Virus record (IMG/VR): IMGVR_UViG_3300042507_000302
Coordinates: 1-23,620 of that record
Origin: a virus
DNA: 23,620 nt
Reading direction: 5' to 3' (one strand)
Each line of letters opens with the position of its first letter. Positions within the stretch are counted from its first letter, which is position 1. Position numbers and translations under genes: made by a program. The notes beneath the pieces are model-generated. The model saw nothing but the letters and a program-made list of their open reading frames with translations. It made no database searches and was not told the DNA's origin. Shown one piece after another: positions 20,543 to 23,620 of this stretch.

Positions 20543-22077
20543 TGGCTGCAAAACTATTAACTAATACCATCGCCGCCCCTGGCTTTCAAGGACTGAACAC
20601 ACAAGAAAGTTCAGTAACCTTGGAGTCAGGATTTGCAACCACTGCTGAGAATTGTGTAATTGATAAGTTTGGTCGTATTGGTGCTCGTAAAGGCTGGCTA
20701 CCTAAACACTCTACGTTAGGTGCTTTAGGGTCTGCTGAAATTAAAAGCATCGGACAGCTAATCACTGAAGATGGCACTACATACACTGTAGCAGCAGGCA
20801 ATAACAAGCTGTTTAAGCTCGTAGGTTCTACGCTGTCTGAGTTAACTTATGGCGGTGGTGGTGTTGCTCCAGGCATCAGTGATAGTCATTGGCAGATGTG
20901 TTCCTTGAACAACATTCTGTATCTGTATCAGTCTGGACATGATCCCTTGATCTTTGATCCTACTGTGTCTGCTGTGACGTACCGTAGGGTGTCTGAGAAG
21001 ACAGGATACTTAGGCACTGTTCAGTCTGCTGCTAGTGTTATCAGCGCCTATGGTCGCACATGGTCAGCATCAACTACTTCTGACAAATCTCTGATTCAGT
21101 TCTCTGATCTCCTTCTGGGCTATGTGCTTAGCACAGGCTCTAGCGGTACTCTAGACATTACACAGATTTGGCCTCATGGGTCTGATGAGATTACTGCTTT
21201 AGCGGCCCATAACGGATTCCTGATTGTCTTTGGTAAGCGTCAGATTCTGATCTACAACAATCCTCAAGATCCTGCTGCAATGAGTCTTCAGGATGCTATC
21301 ACTGGTGTGGGCTGTATCGCTAGGGATTCGGTAATCAATACCGGTACTGATGTCATCTTCTTGTCGGACAATGGTGTACGCTCTTTGATGCGAGTGATCC
21401 AAGAGAAATCATCACCAATGCGTGATTTGAGTTCTAATATCCGTGATGACTTAGTAAGCACTATTGCTGGGGCTGTTCCTGCAACTATCAAAGCTGCTTA
21501 CTCGGAAAAAGAAGCATTCTATTTGTTATCTTTTAGTGATTCATCCTTGACATATTGCTTTGATATGCGTACAATGCTTCAGAATGGAGCAGCTAGGGCA
21601 ACATCTTGGACACTAGATCCTACAGCTTTTTGCTATACAAAAGATAAAGAATTGCTCATGGGTTTTGCTGGATACATCGGGTATCATACAGGATACTTAG
21701 ATAATACCAGTACCTACAACATGAGATACTTTACCAACTACTTTGACTTTGGTGCTCCCACTGTTGTTAAGATCCTAAAGAAAGTCGGTGTTGTTACTGT
21801 AGGAGGTCAGGGTTATACTGTGTCGTTGAACATTGGCTATGACTTCACAGACAACTACACTTATCGTTCCTTCTCAATTCCTGCTGGTGTGCCTTCTGAA
21901 TATGGTGTTGCAGAGTATGGCATTGCTGAGTTTACTCCTTCGTCACTGAACAGCATTGCTGTTAACGTAGGTGGTCAAGGTAAAGTTATTCAGCTAGGAT
22001 TAGAGACTGTAGTAAATACCAATGCAATTTCAATCCAAAAACTAGACATATATGTTAAGACAGGAAAGACAGCATGA
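20542..22077 (+). CDS. Tail tubular protein B/nozzle-like protein
   Basis: 511 residues. Starts MAAKLLTNTIAAPGFQGLNT; early APGFQGLNTQ and ENCVIDKFGRIGARKGW motifs are typical of the phage stabilisation/nozzle family (related to P22 gp10). Then repeated beta-blades (HWQMCSLNNILYLYQSGHDP; ITALAAHNGFLIVFGKRQIL; GTDVIFLSDNGVRSLMR) fit a beta-propeller. A final beta-domain ends LDIYVKTGKTA. It follows the adaptor by stop/start overlap and would form the lower tube of the short tail, where fibres attach. Confidence 0.85.
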   Translation: MAAKLLTNTIAAPGFQGLNTQESSVTLESGFATTAENCVIDKFGRIGARKGWLPKHSTLGALGSAEIKSIGQLITEDGTTYTVAAGNNKLFKLVGSTLSELTYGGGGVAPGISDSHWQMCSLNNILYLYQSGHDPLIFDPTVSAVTYRRVSEKTGYLGTVQSAASVISAYGRTWSASTTSDKSLIQFSDLLLGYVLSTGSSGTLDITQIWPHGSDEITALAAHNGFLIVFGKRQILIYNNPQDPAAMSLQDAITGVGCIARDSVINTGTDVIFLSDNGVRSLMRVIQEKSSPMRDLSSNIRDDLVSTIAGAVPATIKAAYSEKEAFYLLSFSDSSLTYCFDMRTMLQNGAARATSWTLDPTAFCYTKDKELLMGFAGYIGYHTGYLDNTSTYNMRYFTNYFDFGAPTVVKILKKVGVVTVGGQGYTVSLNIGYDFTDNYTYRSFSIPAGVPSEYGVAEYGIAEFTPSSLNSIAVNVGGQGKVIQLGLETVVNTNAISIQKLDIYVKTGKTA

Positions 22078-22304
22078 GTAATTACACAAAAACAACTAAC
22101 TTTGCAGTGAAGGATTCCTTGGCAACAGGTAATCCTTCTAAGAAGGTTAAAGGAACTGAAATTGATGCTGAGTTTGTAGCTATCGCTGCTGCTATCTCTT
22201 CTAAGGTAGACGCTAATGATTCTACGCTCACTGGTACTACTTCTGTAGTTAATATCTCAGCATCTGGAACCTACACAGGAACTATTAACGGAGGAACCTA
22301 CTAA
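22074..22304 (+). CDS. Short protein resembling the N-terminus of phage tail fibres
   Basis: 76 residues; ATG overlaps the nozzle stop and its stop overlaps the next ATG. MSNYTKTTNFAVKDSLATGN, then SKKVKGTEIDAEFVAIAAAI is the typical start of many podovirus tail-fibre proteins, but here the protein ends after a short threonine-rich stretch (GTTSVVNISASGTYTGTING). It may be a free adaptor to which separate fibre proteins bind, or a fibre remnant that has lost its distal part. No frameshifted continuation was seen in the following sequence, which encodes the next gene. Confidence 0.75.
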   Translation: MSNYTKTTNFAVKDSLATGNPSKKVKGTEIDAEFVAIAAAISSKVDANDSTLTGTTSVVNISASGTYTGTINGGTY

Positions 22305-23209
22305 TGGCTACCCTTGGCGATGTCTTAGGACTGTTTGGTTCTATCTATTCTTCTAATAGGGCTGCTGATGCTGCTCAACAGGCAGGACAGCAGGCTGCTC
22401 AAGCCTCTCAGTTTAGGCCTGTAGGCGTAACTACTCGCTTTGGTCGTAGTGGCTTTGAGTACGATCCTAGTGGTCAACTCATCGGTGCTGGCTACCAAGC
22501 TGCTCCTGATGTGGCAGCTATGCGTGAGTCGCTGCTGGGCATCGGTGGTGGTGCTCTACAGCAAGCACAGCAGGCTCAACAGTTCTTCCCGCAGGTTCAG
22601 CAAGGCGCTCAAGGCTTGTTCAACCTAGGTGGTCAGTATGTCGCTCAGACTCCTCAAGCAGCCGCTGCTGATTGGATGAGCAAGCAACAGGCTCTACTGG
22701 CTCCTCAGCGTGAGCAACAGCTTGCTGGTGTGCGTAATCGTCTATTCCAGACAGGCCGTAGTGGTCTTGCTACGGGTGCTACTGCTGCCGGTAATATGGC
22801 TGCTACGAACCCTGAGATGGCTGCTTATTACAATGCTCTTGCACAGCAGGATGCTCAGTTGGCTGCCTCGGCTCAACAACAAGGTATGGAACAGGCTCGC
22901 TTCGGTCAAGGCCTTATGTCTGGTGCTCTTGGCTTACAAGGCGCTGGTTACAATCTTCAGAATCAAGCATTGGCTCCGTTCACTGGTGCCTTCCAAGCTG
23001 CTACTGGTGTTGAACAGCAGGCTCTGCAACCGCTGACTCTTGGTCAAGGCTTAGGTTCTTCTGCTGCTGCAACCGCTGCACAAGCTGCGCAGATGCAGTT
23101 ACAAGGACAACAGCAAGCCAATGCAATTAACGCAGCTACCCGCAGTACTGCTATCAATCAGTTATCTGATCCTGTCGCTGCTTTGATCGGTAAGTTATTC
23201 GGAGGTTAA
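22304..23209 (+). CDS. Ala/Gln-rich internal virion (ejection) protein
   Basis: 301 residues. N-terminus MATLGDVLGLFGSIYSSNRA, then ADAAQQAGQQAAQASQ and long Gln/Ala-rich helices throughout; the short conserved part (RFGRSGFEYDPSGQLIGAGY) is near residues 45-65. C-terminus ISDP-type, ending LIGKLFGG. Composition and position after the tail-tube genes are as in podovirus internal virion proteins that line the ejection channel. No membrane segment. The codons for the last FGG supply GGAGG, the SD of the next gene. Confidence 0.7.
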   Translation: MATLGDVLGLFGSIYSSNRAADAAQQAGQQAAQASQFRPVGVTTRFGRSGFEYDPSGQLIGAGYQAAPDVAAMRESLLGIGGGALQQAQQAQQFFPQVQQGAQGLFNLGGQYVAQTPQAAAADWMSKQQALLAPQREQQLAGVRNRLFQTGRSGLATGATAAGNMAATNPEMAAYYNALAQQDAQLAASAQQQGMEQARFGQGLMSGALGLQGAGYNLQNQALAPFTGAFQAATGVEQQALQPLTLGQGLGSSAAATAAQAAQMQLQGQQQANAINAATRSTAINQLSDPVAALIGKLFGG

Positions 23210-23620
23210 ATGGCTACTGACATGATGACACAACTGGCTACCTTGGTTCAAGGTGGCATGCCTCCTAAGCAGGCTATCCAGTACCTCCGTGACGCACAGG
23301 CTCAGCAGTTTGCTCAGATGCCCGTACAGCAGCAGTTAGCCGCTAATGTGGGTAAGTATGCTGGTCGAGTAGGTCAAGGACTGATGAGGGCTGCTGGTGT
23401 TCAAGACCCTATGCTGGCTCAGGCTTCTAAGATGCGTGATCTGGCTACTCAGTTTGACACTAGCACTGCTGATGGCATGATGCAGTATGCTAAGGCTTTG
23501 CAGAGTATTAACCCTGCATTGGCTCAGCAGGCTGCTATGAAGGCTCGGGAACTGGCCCTTGAAGAATCTAAACTGACTACTGAGAAGGCTCGTCAGGGAC
23601 AGATCGCTGCTCAAGAACAA
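23210..23620 (+). CDS. Next ejection-type protein, 3' end cut by window edge
   Basis: Open from ATG 23210 (GGAGG 4 nt upstream) to the window end, at least 137 residues. Starts MATDMMTQLATLVQGGMPPK, then QAIQYLRDAQAQQFAQ and further Ala/Gln-rich helices (MMQYAKALQSINPALAQQAA). Like the preceding gene in style, it is probably a further internal virion protein. Any enzymatic domain, such as a transglycosylase, would lie beyond the window. Confidence 0.75.
   Translation, partial: MATDMMTQLATLVQGGMPPKQAIQYLRDAQAQQFAQMPVQQQLAANVGKYAGRVGQGLMRAAGVQDPMLAQASKMRDLATQFDTSTADGMMQYAKALQSINPALAQQAAMKARELALEESKLTTEKARQGQIAAQEQ

Overview
The window is part of a tailed double-stranded DNA phage genome, most likely a podovirus (short tail) infecting a proteobacterium. 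The support is the order of large terminase, portal, scaffold, major capsid, tail-tube A and tail-tube B type proteins and Ala/Gln-rich ejection-like proteins, together with SD-led, stop/start-overlapping genes. The promoters seen are host sigma70-like (TTGACA, 16-17 nt, TATAGT/TATGAT). No phage RNA polymerase, replication, integrase or endolysin gene lies in the window. Host assignment is inference.

Layout. Positions 1-1900 hold a leftward (minus strand) set of small early-type genes: a cut-off conserved gene, a cysteine-rich GP88-like gene, a 28-residue membrane peptide not previously marked as an ORF, and three small conserved phage proteins. Two of the gaps carry a related ~65-nt hairpin element. 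Positions 1901-2825 are a noncoding divergent control region. It has a leftward promoter, a 16-bp site matching the bacterial chromosomal centromere site parS, several families of short repeats, a strong rightward promoter, and a ~200-nt structured leader with a possible leader peptide and pseudoknot. From 2826 to the right edge everything is rightward and tightly packed: small terminase, TerL, portal, a collagen-like protein and other accessory virion proteins (6488-9030), an internal promoter (9037-9065), two small genes, scaffold, major capsid, a terminator, decoration-like proteins, a block of mosaic receptor-binding and lectin-like proteins (12564-19690), a holin-like protein, two tail-tube/nozzle proteins, and the start of the ejection-protein block, which runs off the right end.

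The best find is that the major capsid gene is split. Exon 1 (10411-10492) and exon 2 (11088-11965) are separated by a 595-nt group I intron whose helices P1, P3, P4, P5, P6, P7, P8 and P9 can all be located by eye. The intron carries a LAGLIDADG homing endonuclease inside P6, and the end of that gene also forms the ribozyme core. Splicing gives a continuous 319-residue capsid protein. Second is the parS-like site in the control region, with no ParB gene in the window. The internal promoter in front of the head genes and the terminator right after the capsid gene make a high-output head unit, similar in logic to the capsid gene and terminator of T7.

Base composition is moderate in most genes but clearly higher in GC in parts of the receptor-binding block (about 13020-16330 and 18640-19690). 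This fits domain exchange with other phages.
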